DNA of 5,160 bases from Chloroflexi bacterium UBA4733 (GTDB lineage: Bacteria > Chloroflexota > UBA4733): the NCBI GenBank assembly GCA_002404055.1, contig DHIZ01000180.1, positions 1 to 5,160 on the forward strand. Direction: 5' to 3'. Numbering within the stretch: position 1 is the first letter of the stretch; each line of letters begins with the position of its first letter. A program made the translations under genes and the position numbers. Positions 5,128-5,160 of the stretch are shown here, piece after piece. Below the pieces are notes generated by a model. That model made no database searches. It worked only from the letters and a program-made list of their open reading frames with translations, and was not told where the DNA came from.

Positions 5128-5160
5128 ATGATGGGGTACTACGGCGGTTGGAGCGGGATG
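5128..5160 (+). CDS. Possible start of a small Gly/Trp/Met-rich membrane protein (partial)
   Basis: Tandem ATG codons open a frame reading MMGYYGGWSGM before the window ends. Short proteins beginning with Met-Met and Gly/Tyr/Trp-rich sequence, followed by one membrane helix and often a SHOCT tail, are common near metal and redox genes; the resemblance is suggestive only. The SD is weak (GAG 8 bases upstream; AAGGGA about 15 bases upstream). The frame is also in phase with upstream starts at 5050 and 4867, so the true start may be earlier. Confidence 0.3.
   Translation, partial: MMGYYGGWSGM

Noticed and set aside
4995..5129. A 44-codon minus-strand frame starting MSIARFPLTALLVPGF
   Set aside because: The start looks faintly like a signal peptide, but there is no ribosome site and no similarity beyond it; it also opposes the in-phase plus-strand frame.

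Overview
The window looks like chromosomal DNA from a GC-rich free-living bacterium. Gene style (GTG starts, a NarL/DegU-type two-component pair, a Tat-exported cupredoxin lipoprotein, UspA) fits a Chloroflexota/Thermomicrobia-like organism. This is an impression from protein style only; there is no rRNA or marker gene to confirm it.

The core is an intact minus-strand block from 3609 down to 492. In transcription order it holds a membrane HisKA_3 sensor kinase, a NarL-family response regulator overlapping it by 4 bases (ATGA), a Tat/lipobox cupredoxin after a 184-base gap, and a UspA universal stress protein 43 bases further on. This reads as a sense-and-respond locus for redox, respiratory or metal stress. 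Membership of the last two genes in the regulon is inferred from position.

Divergent from the kinase, on the plus strand, is a 112-residue conserved hypothetical (3770-4108). It appears to lose its last helix to an in-frame TAA. Convergent with it, on the minus strand, are a short His/Cys-containing two-helix membrane protein (4188-4445) and, upstream of that, a degenerate heavy-metal-associated (HMA, CopZ-like) domain at 4535-4768. The HMA relic has lost its CxxC metal site and is cut by an in-frame TAG, with recognisable HMA sequence continuing after the stop.

Both outer flanks look eroded. At 66-315 there is a reading frame with a textbook Shine-Dalgarno that is broken by an in-frame TAG and a one-base frameshift. 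The last ~390 bases (4769-5160) hold no confident gene, apart from a possible start running off the right edge (Met-Met-Gly-Tyr-Tyr-Gly-Gly-Trp..., in the style of small Gly/Trp/Met-rich membrane proteins).

Overall: an intact signalling/cupredoxin/stress block flanked by small metal-associated or unknown genes that carry nonsense or frameshift lesions. No tRNA, rRNA, CRISPR array, insertion sequence or integrase is visible.
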